A stretch of DNA of 49,876 nucleotides from an uncultured bacterium. GTDB lineage: Bacteria > Acidobacteriota > Thermoanaerobaculia > Multivoradales > JAHEKO01. The position numbers and the translations under genes are program-made. The DNA lies in assembly GCA_905479655.1 (NCBI GenBank), contig CAJQNK010000087.1, positions 1 through 49,876 on the forward strand, read 5' to 3'. The first letter of the stretch is position 1. Each line of letters starts with the position of its first letter. The notes beneath the pieces are model-generated. The model made no database searches and was not told where the DNA came from. It worked only from the letters and a program-made list of their open reading frames with translations. This document shows positions 1 to 6,967 of this stretch, in pieces.

Positions 1-1801
1 ACCGCAGCGTCTCCTCGACGCGCAGATCGGCCTGCAGGGCGACCTCCTGCGGCACGAAGCCCACGCTGGAGCGGGCTCGGTGTCCGTCCCGCCACGGGTC
101 GAGGCCCGCCAGGCGTACGACGCCGGTGACCGGAAGGAGGCCCAGGGCGACGCGCAGGGCGGTGGTCTTGCCGGCGCCGTTGGGGCCCCACAGGGCGACG
201 GACTCGCCCCGTTGGATCTCGAAGGAGACCGAGTCCAGCGCTCGCAACGAGCCGAAGCTCCGGGTGACGTCGCGGAGGGAGACCAGGGGCCCGGAGAGCT
301 CGGGGTGGCCCGTGGGTCCGGTGGACTCCTGCGTCAGGCGATCGGGGGGGCCCTCGGAGGTGGCGGCCGGAGGGAGACGGGCCTCCTCCCCGGTCGTGGA
401 TTCCCGGGTCGCCAGGCGACGGGCCAGGCCGGGAGAGGCGAGGAGCGCGAGGGCCGCCAGGGCCAGTCCGCCGCCGACGGGCGCCAGGGGCAGGCCCTCG
501 GGGCGGTCCAGCGGTGGGCAGCCGGTCGGCGTCATCGTCTTCAGCCGGGGCGCCGGGTCCTCCAGGCGCGGCTGCGGCCGGACGATGGGGAAGGCTCGCG
601 CGGCGAGCTCCAGCGCCCGGACCGCGGGGCTGGCGACGAAGAGGCGCAGGCTCGGTTGGCGGTCGGCCAGGTTCTCGAACAGGTGCTCGGAGCGGTAGGG
701 GAGATCCCCGACGCCGTCTCCGTCCGCGTCGAAGCCGACGTAGTCGCTCCAGTAGTTGCCGAGCCATCGGTTGGCCGACGGGTCTCCGCCGCCGCCCGCG
801 ACCTCCACCTGCTGCCGGTTCTCCGCCAGGGTGTTGCCCTCGATCTCGGCCCGCCGGACGTTGGGCAGGAGCGAGATGCCGATGTCGTTGGCGGCCAAAA
901 GGTTGCCCCGCAGGACCGTCTTCGAGCTCCGGTCGCGCGGGCTGTTGTCGAGGAACACCCCGACGCGGTTGCCCAGGAGCCGGTTGCCGATCAGCTCGGC
1001 GTCGTCCATGTCCTTGAGCCCCACTCCGTAGCCGCTGGGGCCATGGTTGCCGGCGATCGTGTTGCTCTCGAGGCGCAGCCGCCGCGAGTACATGAGGAAG
1101 GCGCCCACCGAGTTGCCCTGGAGCAGGTTGCCGCGGATCGTGGCGTCGTCGCAGTACATGAAGTGGAGGCCGTAGCGGCCGCCGACCACGTGGTTGTCGA
1201 GCACCCGCAGGTTCTCCGAGTACCACAGCACCACGTCGCGGCTCCCCGAGACCCGGTTGTCCCGCAGCGTGACGTCACTGGACGACCAGACACGGATCGC
1301 GTCGCCTCGGCGCGGCGCGTCGAGGTCCGCGCCCGTGATGTGGTTGCGGGCGACGAGCGCGCCCGGCGTCTGGCGCAGGTAGATTCCGAAGAGAACCCCC
1401 TCGAGCCGGTTGTCCAGGACCCTGAGACGGAGGGCGTCGTCGGCCGCCAGACCCGAGTTCTCCTGGTCCAGAGAGAGTCCGCTGCCGCGGATCACCAGAC
1501 CCCGCACCGTCACGTCCGGGGCCACGACGGAGATGACCGTTCCCCGCCCACCCGCGTCGACGACGGGTTCGTCTTCGCCGACCAGCTCCAGGGGGACCGT
1601 GATGCGGATCGGGCCGCGGTGCACCCCGCCGCGCACGACGACCCGGTCACCGGAGGCCGCGCCGGCCACGACCCGGGCGAGGGTGTCGGCCGGGTCGTCG
1701 GCGGTGACCCGCCACTCCCTCGCGGCGACGGGGGCGCACAGCAGCCAGACCGCGATCAGCGCGATCGCTTCCGGCCGCCGGGGAGCTGCGAAGGCCCTCA
1801 T
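1..1801 (-). CDS. nosD: NosD-NosF fusion: periplasmic copper-maturation protein joined to ABC ATPase (partial, runs off window)
   Basis: The frame is open from an ATG at 1801 to the window edge (600 codons). It starts with a signal peptide (hydrophobic IALIAVWLLCAPVAA), followed by right-handed beta-helix repeats (DNRL, GNHG, GNRVGVFLDN) and the NosD signature GNYWSDYVGFDADGDGVGD. A hydrophobic segment, GLALAALALLASPG (about residues 440-455), is followed by arginines, then an acidic/Pro linker, then an ABC nucleotide-binding domain from about residue 500 with Walker A GPNGAGKTT and Q-loop VPQE. NosD and NosF are normally separate; NosDFY serves copper-site (CuZ) assembly of N2O reductase. 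The helix with positive residues after it would place NosD outside and NosF inside, so the fusion is topologically sensible. The ATG overlaps the nosB stop (ATGA). Walker B and the signature motif lie outside the window, as would nosY and nosL. Confidence 0.88.
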   Translation of the reverse strand, partial: MRAFAAPRRPEAIALIAVWLLCAPVAAREWRVTADDPADTLARVVAGAASGDRVVVRGGVHRGPIRITVPLELVGEDEPVVDAGGRGTVISVVAPDVTVRGLVIRGSGLSLDQENSGLAADDALRLRVLDNRLEGVLFGIYLRQTPGALVARNHITGADLDAPRRGDAIRVWSSSDVTLRDNRVSGSRDVVLWYSENLRVLDNHVVGGRYGLHFMYCDDATIRGNLLQGNSVGAFLMYSRRLRLESNTIAGNHGPSGYGVGLKDMDDAELIGNRLLGNRVGVFLDNSPRDRSSKTVLRGNLLAANDIGISLLPNVRRAEIEGNTLAENRQQVEVAGGGGDPSANRWLGNYWSDYVGFDADGDGVGDLPYRSEHLFENLADRQPSLRLFVASPAVRALELAARAFPIVRPQPRLEDPAPRLKTMTPTGCPPLDRPEGLPLAPVGGGLALAALALLASPGLARRLATRESTTGEEARLPPAATSEGPPDRLTQESTGPTGHPELSGPLVSLRDVTRSFGSLRALDSVSFEIQRGESVALWGPNGAGKTTALRVALGLLPVTGVVRLAGLDPWRDGHRARSSVGFVPQEVALQADLRVEETLR

Positions 1802-2469
1802 GCGTCGGCCCCGGTGGCTCCGTCCCTCGCGGCGTCGGCCAGCGGCTTGTAGGCCCGCCGGTGCAGGACGAGACCGACCAGGATCACGAGCGACGCGATC
1901 GTCGCCAGGATCAGCCCCTGGTCCGGCAGGGCATCGGTGGCGAACTGGCCGACCCAGCCGCGGCCCAGGACCGGGGGTACGAAGGGGTCGATCGACGAGC
2001 TCAGGGGAGCCGTGGGATCCAGGTTGGTGCCGAAGTGGCGTAGCCAGAAGCCCAGATCGGCGAGGAAGAGGGCCGGGAACAGGAGGGCGGGCAGGGCGGC
2101 CAGGGCCGCCCAGCGCGTGTGGATGGCGATGGCCGCCAGGATCAGCAGCGCCAGCACCAGGACCCCGGCGATGCTGAGGGACTTCTCGAGCGCGGCCGCC
2201 TCGCCCAACGGACGCATCCCGATGTAGTGGTTCAGGCCGTCGATCTCGCGGACATCGCCTTCCATGTGGTTCAGGTAGGCGCGGACCTCGAGCCCGCCGG
2301 GGTACTGGGGGGCGTGCAGGATCAGCCGCCAGTAGGGCACGAAGATGGAGACCAGCAGCAGGACGGCGGCGAGGCCGAAGCAGAGGCTGGGCGCCAGGAA
2401 GCGGACCCGGTGGCGGGCCAGCTCGGCGGCCGGCACTCGGGGGCCGAGAATCTTGCTCACGAAGGACAT
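1798..2469 (-). CDS. nosB: NosB-like membrane protein of clade II nos clusters
   Basis: This is a 223-residue protein with four hydrophobic helices (about residues 26-48, 97-117, 120-144 and 185-206). A periplasmic loop after the first helix carries the conserved-looking string APQYPGGLEVRAYLNH and then GDVREIDGLNHYIGM. That pattern and the position directly between nosZ and nosD match NosB, a membrane protein of unknown function that marks atypical (clade II) nos operons such as that of Wolinella. A GGAGG Shine-Dalgarno lies seven bases before the ATG. The stop overlaps the nosD start, implying translational coupling. Confidence 0.85.
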   Translation of the reverse strand: MSFVSKILGPRVPAAELARHRVRFLAPSLCFGLAAVLLLVSIFVPYWRLILHAPQYPGGLEVRAYLNHMEGDVREIDGLNHYIGMRPLGEAAALEKSLSIAGVLVLALLILAAIAIHTRWAALAALPALLFPALFLADLGFWLRHFGTNLDPTAPLSSSIDPFVPPVLGRGWVGQFATDALPDQGLILATIASLVILVGLVLHRRAYKPLADAARDGATGADA

Positions 2470-2480
2470 GGGAACCTCCA

Positions 2481-2506
2481 GGGGAGGCGACGGGCGTCGC
2501 CTCCCC
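2481..2506 (-). promoter_or_regulatory. Intercistronic stem-loop between nosZ and nosB
   Basis: A perfect 11-bp inverted repeat with a 4-base loop (arms 2481-2491 and 2496-2506) lies 18 bases after the nosZ stop and just before the nosB ribosome site. No T-run follows, so it is not a canonical terminator. A stable hairpin here would plausibly protect the nosZ mRNA 3' end or attenuate nosB-nosDF. The role is inferred from position only. Confidence 0.6.
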
Positions 2507-2524
2507 GATGGTGCTGGTTGCGGG

Positions 2525-4543
2525 CTATCCCTCGACCAGGAAGTAGCCCGTCATCTCGAGATGCAGGGCGGAGCAGAACTCCGAGCAGTAGTAGCTGAAG
2601 ACGCCGCTCGTGTCGGCCTCGAACTCGAGGGTGGTGGTCTCCCCCGGCTCCAGGGACAGGTTGTAGTTGTAACCGGGGAGCGCGAAGCCGTGGGTGGCGT
2701 CCTTCGCCGTGTCGATGTTGGTGATGTGCCAGATCACGTGGTCACCCTTCTTGACCTCCACCCGCTCCGGCGTGAAGTGGCTGCGGATGGTGGTCATCCA
2801 GACCTCGACCGTGTCGCCTCGGCGCTCGATGCGCTCGTCACCGTTCTCGGGAGCGCCCTCCCGCTTGGCCTGGAGGCCGGGGTCCCAGCCGATCTCGGGG
2901 TAGATCTCCCACGGGTGCAGCTTGGCCGCCTCGATCATCTGGACGTAGTGGGGCTCCCCCAGGCCGATGGGCATGTCGTAGAGCAGGCGCATGCTCTCGC
3001 CCGTTCCCGAGATGTCCAGGAGCTGGAAGTTCTGGGGATGGAGTGGGCCGACGGTGAGGAAGCGGTCGATGGACCACTTGTTGAGCGCCACGAGATAGCC
3101 GCCGTCAGGGCTGACCGTGTCGCCCTCCGCGGCGACGATGTGGCCGACGTTGTAGTGCACCGGGATCTTCTGCACCAGGCTCCACGGGGTGGGTCCATTG
3201 CCCAGGCTCCAGCGTGCGACGGCGCTGTCGAGGAACAGGCTGGTGTAGGCGTAGCCCTGGTTGTCGAACTGGGTGTGGAGCGGGCCGAGACCGACCTCCA
3301 CCTGTTTCACGAGGGCCGCGTCGAAGTCGATGATGGGGACCCCGTAGCCGTCGGTGCCCGAGAAGTTCCCCTCCTCGATGGCCGTGCGGATCTTCTCGAA
3401 CCCGAAGACCGTGACGTGGGGGTCGAGCTTGCCCGAGATCACGAGCTGCCCGCCGTCGGGTGTCACGTCGACGCCGTGGGGGCTCTTCGGCTCCGGCAGA
3501 AAGTGGAGCACGCCCTCCTCGACCGCGGTGTCGAGACCGATCACCGGGAAGCCTTCGATCTCGGTGGTCCGGCCGGCCGCGGCGAGCTCCGTCGCCTTCA
3601 CCAGGTCGATGATGTGGAGGTAGTCCATGTCGCGCTGCGAGGCGCCGGCCTCGAAGGGGGGCCTTCCGTCCTCGATCCCGCCGGTGGCCATCTCGGTGTT
3701 GAACGAGTTGCAGAAGATCCAGCCCTCGCTGACCAGCTTGCCGGCGTCGCAGAGGTCCTGCCAGTAGGGCGGCAGCTCGAGGGCGAAGGAGCGGTCCGGG
3801 TCGATCCGTCCGGCCTCGCGATCGAACTTCCAGAAGGTCACCATGCCGCGATACTCGGCCTCGTACTCGTCGAGGCTGGCCCAGCGTGTTCCCAGGGGCG
3901 CGGCGTACTGCCCGCCCTCGATGACCCACTCGCTGTCCGGCGTCACGAAGGTGCCGCCGTGATCGGAGGTCGAGATCGGGTTGTTGAGGATCTGCTTGGT
4001 CTCGAAGTCGCGCAGGTCGATGACCGCCACCCGCGCCTGCGCCTTGTCGTTGATGAAGAGGAACTGGCCGTCGTACTCGCCGCCGGTTTCGGACAGGGCC
4101 GGGTGGTGGGTGTCGGCCCAGGGGATCGACTTGCCGTGGACATCGCCTCCGGCGAGGACCGCGCGGGTCTCGTCCGAGTAGCCCCAGCCCTGCCAGGGCT
4201 CCGGCGTGAAGACTGCGATGACCTTCAGCAGCCGCATCGAGGGCACGCCGATCACCAGGACCTGCCCGGAGTGGCCGCCGGACGCGAACAGGACGTAGTC
4301 GTCCTTCTGACCGGTGGGCGTGTAGGTCTTGACGGCGGCGTAGACGTCGTCCGGCGTCAGGCCCCGGGCGGCGATCACGCCCTCGGTGTCACCGGGCTCG
4401 ACACTCAAGACCGGTTGCTGCCCCGGAGGCGGTCCGGCGCAGGCGGCGACGAGCGCCAGGGCGAGGCCGGCGACTGCCAGGACGGTCGTCCGGCGCGTGG
4501 ACAGCCGGTGGGTGGGGTGGGGGGCCAGGTCTCGCTCGGGCAT
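2525..4543 (-). CDS. nosZ: Nitrous oxide reductase, clade II (atypical) NosZ
   Basis: The product reduces N2O to N2 in the periplasm. The chosen ATG at 4543 follows an AGGAG site and gives 672 residues; a further upstream start would add an implausible Arg-rich leader. After the N-terminal signal comes the seven-bladed propeller with CuZ-type His motifs (THHPALSETGGEYDG, STSDHGGTF, LDPHVTVFG, GPLHTQFDN, YNVGHI, GEPHYV). A C-terminal cupredoxin carries the CuA motif CSEFCSALHLEM (Cys653, Cys657, His661, Met664). The adjacent nosB supports the clade II assignment. The signal region reads STRRTTVLAV followed by LALVAACAG. The VAAC string is a possible lipobox, so the enzyme may be membrane-anchored, while the twin Arg leaves a Tat route open. 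Confidence 0.97.
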   Translation of the reverse strand: MPERDLAPHPTHRLSTRRTTVLAVAGLALALVAACAGPPPGQQPVLSVEPGDTEGVIAARGLTPDDVYAAVKTYTPTGQKDDYVLFASGGHSGQVLVIGVPSMRLLKVIAVFTPEPWQGWGYSDETRAVLAGGDVHGKSIPWADTHHPALSETGGEYDGQFLFINDKAQARVAVIDLRDFETKQILNNPISTSDHGGTFVTPDSEWVIEGGQYAAPLGTRWASLDEYEAEYRGMVTFWKFDREAGRIDPDRSFALELPPYWQDLCDAGKLVSEGWIFCNSFNTEMATGGIEDGRPPFEAGASQRDMDYLHIIDLVKATELAAAGRTTEIEGFPVIGLDTAVEEGVLHFLPEPKSPHGVDVTPDGGQLVISGKLDPHVTVFGFEKIRTAIEEGNFSGTDGYGVPIIDFDAALVKQVEVGLGPLHTQFDNQGYAYTSLFLDSAVARWSLGNGPTPWSLVQKIPVHYNVGHIVAAEGDTVSPDGGYLVALNKWSIDRFLTVGPLHPQNFQLLDISGTGESMRLLYDMPIGLGEPHYVQMIEAAKLHPWEIYPEIGWDPGLQAKREGAPENGDERIERRGDTVEVWMTTIRSHFTPERVEVKKGDHVIWHITNIDTAKDATHGFALPGYNYNLSLEPGETTTLEFEADTSGVFSYYCSEFCSALHLEMTGYFLVEG

Positions 4544-4658
4544 CCTCGTTCTCCTGTGGGGTCGTTCGGGGCTCCGCTCCGCCGCCGGCCTCGCAGTCTG
4601 CCGACGGCGAGCTGCGGGGTCGTGGGCGGGCGGCGGTCTCTCTGTCGCTCTCCTCACC

Positions 4659-4664
4659 AAAGTA
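4659..4664 (-). promoter_or_regulatory. Putative -10 element of nosZ
   Basis: TACTTT on the minus strand. If read as -12 to -7, transcription would start at 4652 and the palindrome at 4684-4703 would be centred at exactly -41.5, the class II position for CRP/FNR-type activators. The hexamer is weak (three of six consensus bases), as expected for an activator-dependent promoter. This is inference from spacing. Confidence 0.4.
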
Positions 4665-4683
4665 GGGGAGAGAGGCGCTCGTC

Positions 4684-4703
4684 TCCTTGCGCCACCGCAA
4701 GGA
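4684..4703. promoter_or_regulatory. CRP/FNR-type operator in the nosZ-regulator divergent region
   Basis: A perfect palindrome with arms TCCTTGCG and CGCAAGGA and spacer CCAC. Its core, TTGCG-N4-CGCAA, has the TTG-N8-CAA geometry of FNR/DNR boxes. It lies about 150 bp upstream of nosZ and 35 bp upstream of the regulator ATG. It is therefore a strong candidate for the binding site of the adjacent regulator, activating nosZ and overlapping the regulator's own -35 region. Confidence 0.65.
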
Positions 4704-4717
4704 TACGAGGATCCGCG

Positions 4718-4723
4718 TAGAAT
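4718..4723 (+). promoter_or_regulatory. Putative -10 element of the CRP/FNR regulator gene
   Basis: TAGAAT matches TATAAT at five of six positions and lies 15 bases before the ATG at 4738. No -35 hexamer is obvious; the expected place is covered by the palindrome at 4684-4703. That arrangement suggests autorepression. Assignment rests on sequence match alone. Confidence 0.35.
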
Positions 4724-4737
4724 CGCCTGACTCCGCC

Positions 4738-5445
4738 ATGGCGAGACTCGAGGACATCGATCGACTGCGGCTCACCGAGAATACGCTATTCGCGGCGTTG
4801 CCGGCGGAGCCGCGCGCCGAGGCCATCGGGCGGGGCCGGTTGGCGACCCTCGCCGCCGAGGAGAACCTCTTCGAGCAGGGCGCGCCGATCGACGGCCTCT
4901 ACATCCTCCTGGACGGATGCGCCAAGCTGCTGCAGGTGGCCGCCGATGGTGAGCAGGTCATCCTGCGTCTGGTGACGCCCGGCGAGTTCACCGCCGCGGT
5001 GGCCGCCCTCGACCGGGTCCGACGATTCCCCGTCACCTGCAGGGCCCTCACCCCGGTGCGGGTGGCCTTCTGGCCGCGCGAGGAGATCCGGGCGATCGTC
5101 GCGGGCCATCCGGCTCTCGCCGGTGTCCTCATGTCGGAGATCGCCGACCGGGCGCAGGAGATGCAGCGCCGCTTCCGACAGACCGCGACGGCGAAGGTGC
5201 CGAGCCGGCTGGCGGGCCTTCTGCTCCGCCTGGCGGACCAGGTGGGGAAGCCGGTGAAGGGAGGCACGCTGATCGACCTGCCCCTGACGAGGGAGGAGAT
5301 GTCGCAGATGGTCGGCACGACGCTCTACACGGTGAGCCGCCTCCTCTCGGAGTGGGCCGAGGCGGGGTGGATCGAGGTCGGTCGGCAGAGGGTCGTCGTC
5401 GGTTCGGTCGAGGCCCTGCGACGGCTCGCCGTGCCCGAGGAGTGA
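4738..5445 (+). CDS. CRP/FNR-family transcriptional regulator, DNR/NnrR-like
   Basis: The protein has 235 residues. An N-terminal cyclic-nucleotide-binding-type beta-barrel (about residues 15-130, with LFEQGAPIDGLYILLDG) is joined by a long dimerisation helix to a C-terminal winged helix. The recognition helix reads TTLYTVSRLLSEW, with Tyr197 at the place FNR uses Glu209 and Ser200-Arg201 conserved. It lacks the N-terminal cysteine cluster of FNR, so it is not an oxygen-sensing Fe-S protein. DNR/NnrR relatives sense NO through heme, which fits the divergent nosZ. The ATG at 4738 is preferred over a TTG at 4687, because the TTG lies inside the putative operator. The effector is inferred. Confidence 0.9.
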   Translation: MARLEDIDRLRLTENTLFAALPAEPRAEAIGRGRLATLAAEENLFEQGAPIDGLYILLDGCAKLLQVAADGEQVILRLVTPGEFTAAVAALDRVRRFPVTCRALTPVRVAFWPREEIRAIVAGHPALAGVLMSEIADRAQEMQRRFRQTATAKVPSRLAGLLLRLADQVGKPVKGGTLIDLPLTREEMSQMVGTTLYTVSRLLSEWAEAGWIEVGRQRVVVGSVEALRRLAVPEE

Positions 5446-5456
5446 TCGCCCCGCCT

Positions 5457-5470
5457 TTGTCGTAGAGCAA
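5457..5470 (+). promoter_or_regulatory. Second putative CRP/FNR-type site, upstream of the hemerythrin-like gene
   Basis: TTGTC-GTAG-AGCAA repeats the TTG-N8-CAA geometry of the nosZ site. A TAGCGT hexamer at 5493-5498 would act as the -10, giving a start at 5505 and placing this box at exactly -41.5, as for nosZ. The inner bases are not palindromic, so support is moderate. Confidence 0.4.
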
Positions 5471-5521
5471 GGAGCCGACGCCGCGAAACTTGTAGCGTCA
5501 GGCTCGGCTGCGGATCGCGAC

Positions 5522-5902
5522 ATGCATCTCTACCGGGCACTCCTTCGAGCTCACGTCCACTTGCGCCGGGCGTTACGACGACCGGGAGAGATGGAGCTCC
5601 GGAGGGTGGCGTCCCTGTTCCACGAGCACGCCCTCAACGAGGAGCGGGCGTTGTTGCTCCCCTTGGCTCTCGAGGTCGGTTCCGAGTGGCTCCCCCTGCG
5701 GCTGGTACGCCTGCAGCACGCGGACCTCGGGGTCGGCCTGGCGCGCGGAGGCCGGTCGGGCGACGGACCGTCCCAGGTCGAGAGCGAGCGGCTCCGGCTC
5801 GGCATCGAGGAGCACCTGGCGTTCGAGGAGGCCCTGCTGTTCCCGGTGGCCGTCGACCTCGGGATCCTGCAGCCGCTCGCCGCCTTTACGAGTCGTCGGT
5901 GA
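5522..5902 (+). CDS. Hemerythrin-like (HHE) protein
   Basis: A 126-residue, largely helical protein with the spaced metal ligands of hemerythrin-like domains: His11/His13, HEHALNEE (His36 and Glu40), His66, and EEHLAFEEALLFP (His98 and Glu102). Such proteins bind a diiron site and often handle O2, NO or iron-sulphur repair. It follows the regulator gene by 76 bp in the same direction and has its own putative CRP/FNR box. A role in nitrosative-stress handling alongside N2O reduction is inferred. No good Shine-Dalgarno is visible. Its 3' end overlaps the convergent remnant by 17 bp. Confidence 0.7.
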   Translation: MHLYRALLRAHVHLRRALRRPGEMELRRVASLFHEHALNEERALLLPLALEVGSEWLPLRLVRLQHADLGVGLARGGRSGDGPSQVESERLRLGIEEHLAFEEALLFPVAVDLGILQPLAAFTSRR

Positions 5903-6326
5903 TCCGGAGCACCACGACCGTCCGGTCGTCCTGGGGTTCGTCGCCCGTCCGGAGCTCGAGCTTCGTCTGCCGGTACTCCTGCTCGGGGAGTAGACCCAGA
6001 GGCAGTCCGCGTACGTCGAGGCTCTCGACCGCGCCACCGCGAACCAGCAGCGGACAGGGGAGTCCGGAGCCCGCGAGCGTGAGGGTCCGATCCCGCTGGT
6101 CGTACACGGCGATCAGCCGGTCCTCGACGAGCAGCGGCACGGCGAGCTCCGAGGCCACGTCCAGGTCCCGGACGCAGGCGACGCAGCGGGGGTCCACCTG
6201 GACGTTGGGGACGCGTACCGGCTGGCGTAGCGCCGCGGCGGTGCCGCAGATGCCCTCGCCGAGGTCCAGGGAGCGGCCCTCGAGGTGACGCCGGCCGTCG
6301 CGGTAGACGCCGAACCAGGGTTCCAA
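5886..6326 (-). pseudogene. Decayed GAF-PP2C (SpoIIE-like phosphatase) gene with in-frame deletions
   Basis: The N-terminal half reads as a GAF domain (GEGICGTAAALRQPVRVPNV, then CVRDLDVASELAVPLLVEDR). It runs directly into the middle of a PP2C domain (AVYDQRDRTLTLAGSGLP, RGLPLGLLPEQEY, LELRTGD). From GD it jumps to EPQDDRTVVVLRI, the usual last strand of this phosphatase family. The start of PP2C and the TDGVTEA block are missing. The only start is a TTG at 6326, with domain-like sequence continuing weakly upstream. Two internal deletions that both kept the frame are the simplest reading. A functional mini-protein is possible but unlikely, since catalytic Asp motifs are gone. Confidence 0.6.
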
Positions 6327-6489
6327 CCTCTGCTCGTCCGTGTCCCAGCTCCTGCGGCAGGGCGAGGACTGGCGACGGAGCCCGGCGGGGAGGCGGGCCG
6401 GGCTTCCGTCGCCGGCGGTCCGCCTCGGCTGTGACGCGCCTTACATCGACCGCGTGCGCTCGTGGGTAGGCTGGCGCTGGAGGTTCCCC

Positions 6490-6951
6490 ATGAGCCGAGC
6501 GACCCCTTCGAGTGCAGCCATGATACCCGCGTTCCGAGCCACTCCGCCCGCCGGAGCGCCGGCCCGCCGCGTCCGATTCGTGCGGCCACGACTCGAGGAG
6601 TGGGGGCAGGGGAGCGTGCGCCACGACCTGTCGCCGGCCGCGCTCGATGCTGGCGGCAGGGTCAAGAGCGCCCTCTCGCTGACGTCGCTCACGCCCGGCG
6701 AGCTGGAGGAGCCGCCCGTCCTCGAGCTGCACGCGGCCGAAGGGGAGCTCCGCCTCTCCGCGGTCGGGTTTCGTCAGGAGACGACCGAGCTCGGGTCCCT
6801 CTCCGTGGGCGTTTACCCGGCGTCCCAGGACTTGCTGCGACGCTTGGCGAACGGGGGCGTCGCGGTCCGGTTGGAGCTCTCCGGCCGGCTGCGACCCCTG
6901 GCCCTCGACGCGCGCGACCGACGGCGCTTCGAGGAGTTCCTGCTGGGTTGA
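6490..6951 (+). CDS. Hypothetical protein
   Basis: A 153-residue protein I do not recognise. The ATG at 6490 has GGAGG seven bases upstream and is preferred over earlier starts. The first 60 residues are Pro/Ala/Arg-rich. The rest looks like a folded beta-rich domain (VLELHAAEGELRLSAVGF, LEEPPV) ending in a helix, RDRRRFEEFLLG. It lies 16 bp before the hydrolase gene and probably shares its transcript. No signal peptide or membrane segment is seen. Confidence 0.6.
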   Translation: MSRATPSSAAMIPAFRATPPAGAPARRVRFVRPRLEEWGQGSVRHDLSPAALDAGGRVKSALSLTSLTPGELEEPPVLELHAAEGELRLSAVGFRQETTELGSLSVGVYPASQDLLRRLANGGVAVRLELSGRLRPLALDARDRRRFEEFLLG

Positions 6952-6967
6952 CCCGCCGGCCGGAGCC

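Noticed and set aside
80..1852. A 590-codon open frame on the plus strand.
   Set aside because: It is antisense to the NosD-NosF frame, has Gln/Gly/Arg/Asp-rich shadow composition and no domain.
2345..4720. A 791-codon plus-strand frame across nosZ.
   Set aside because: It is the antisense shadow of nosZ, which has all copper-site motifs.
4738..5445. Considered as an oxygen-sensing FNR.
   Set aside because: The N-terminal cysteine cluster is absent and Glu209 is replaced by Tyr.
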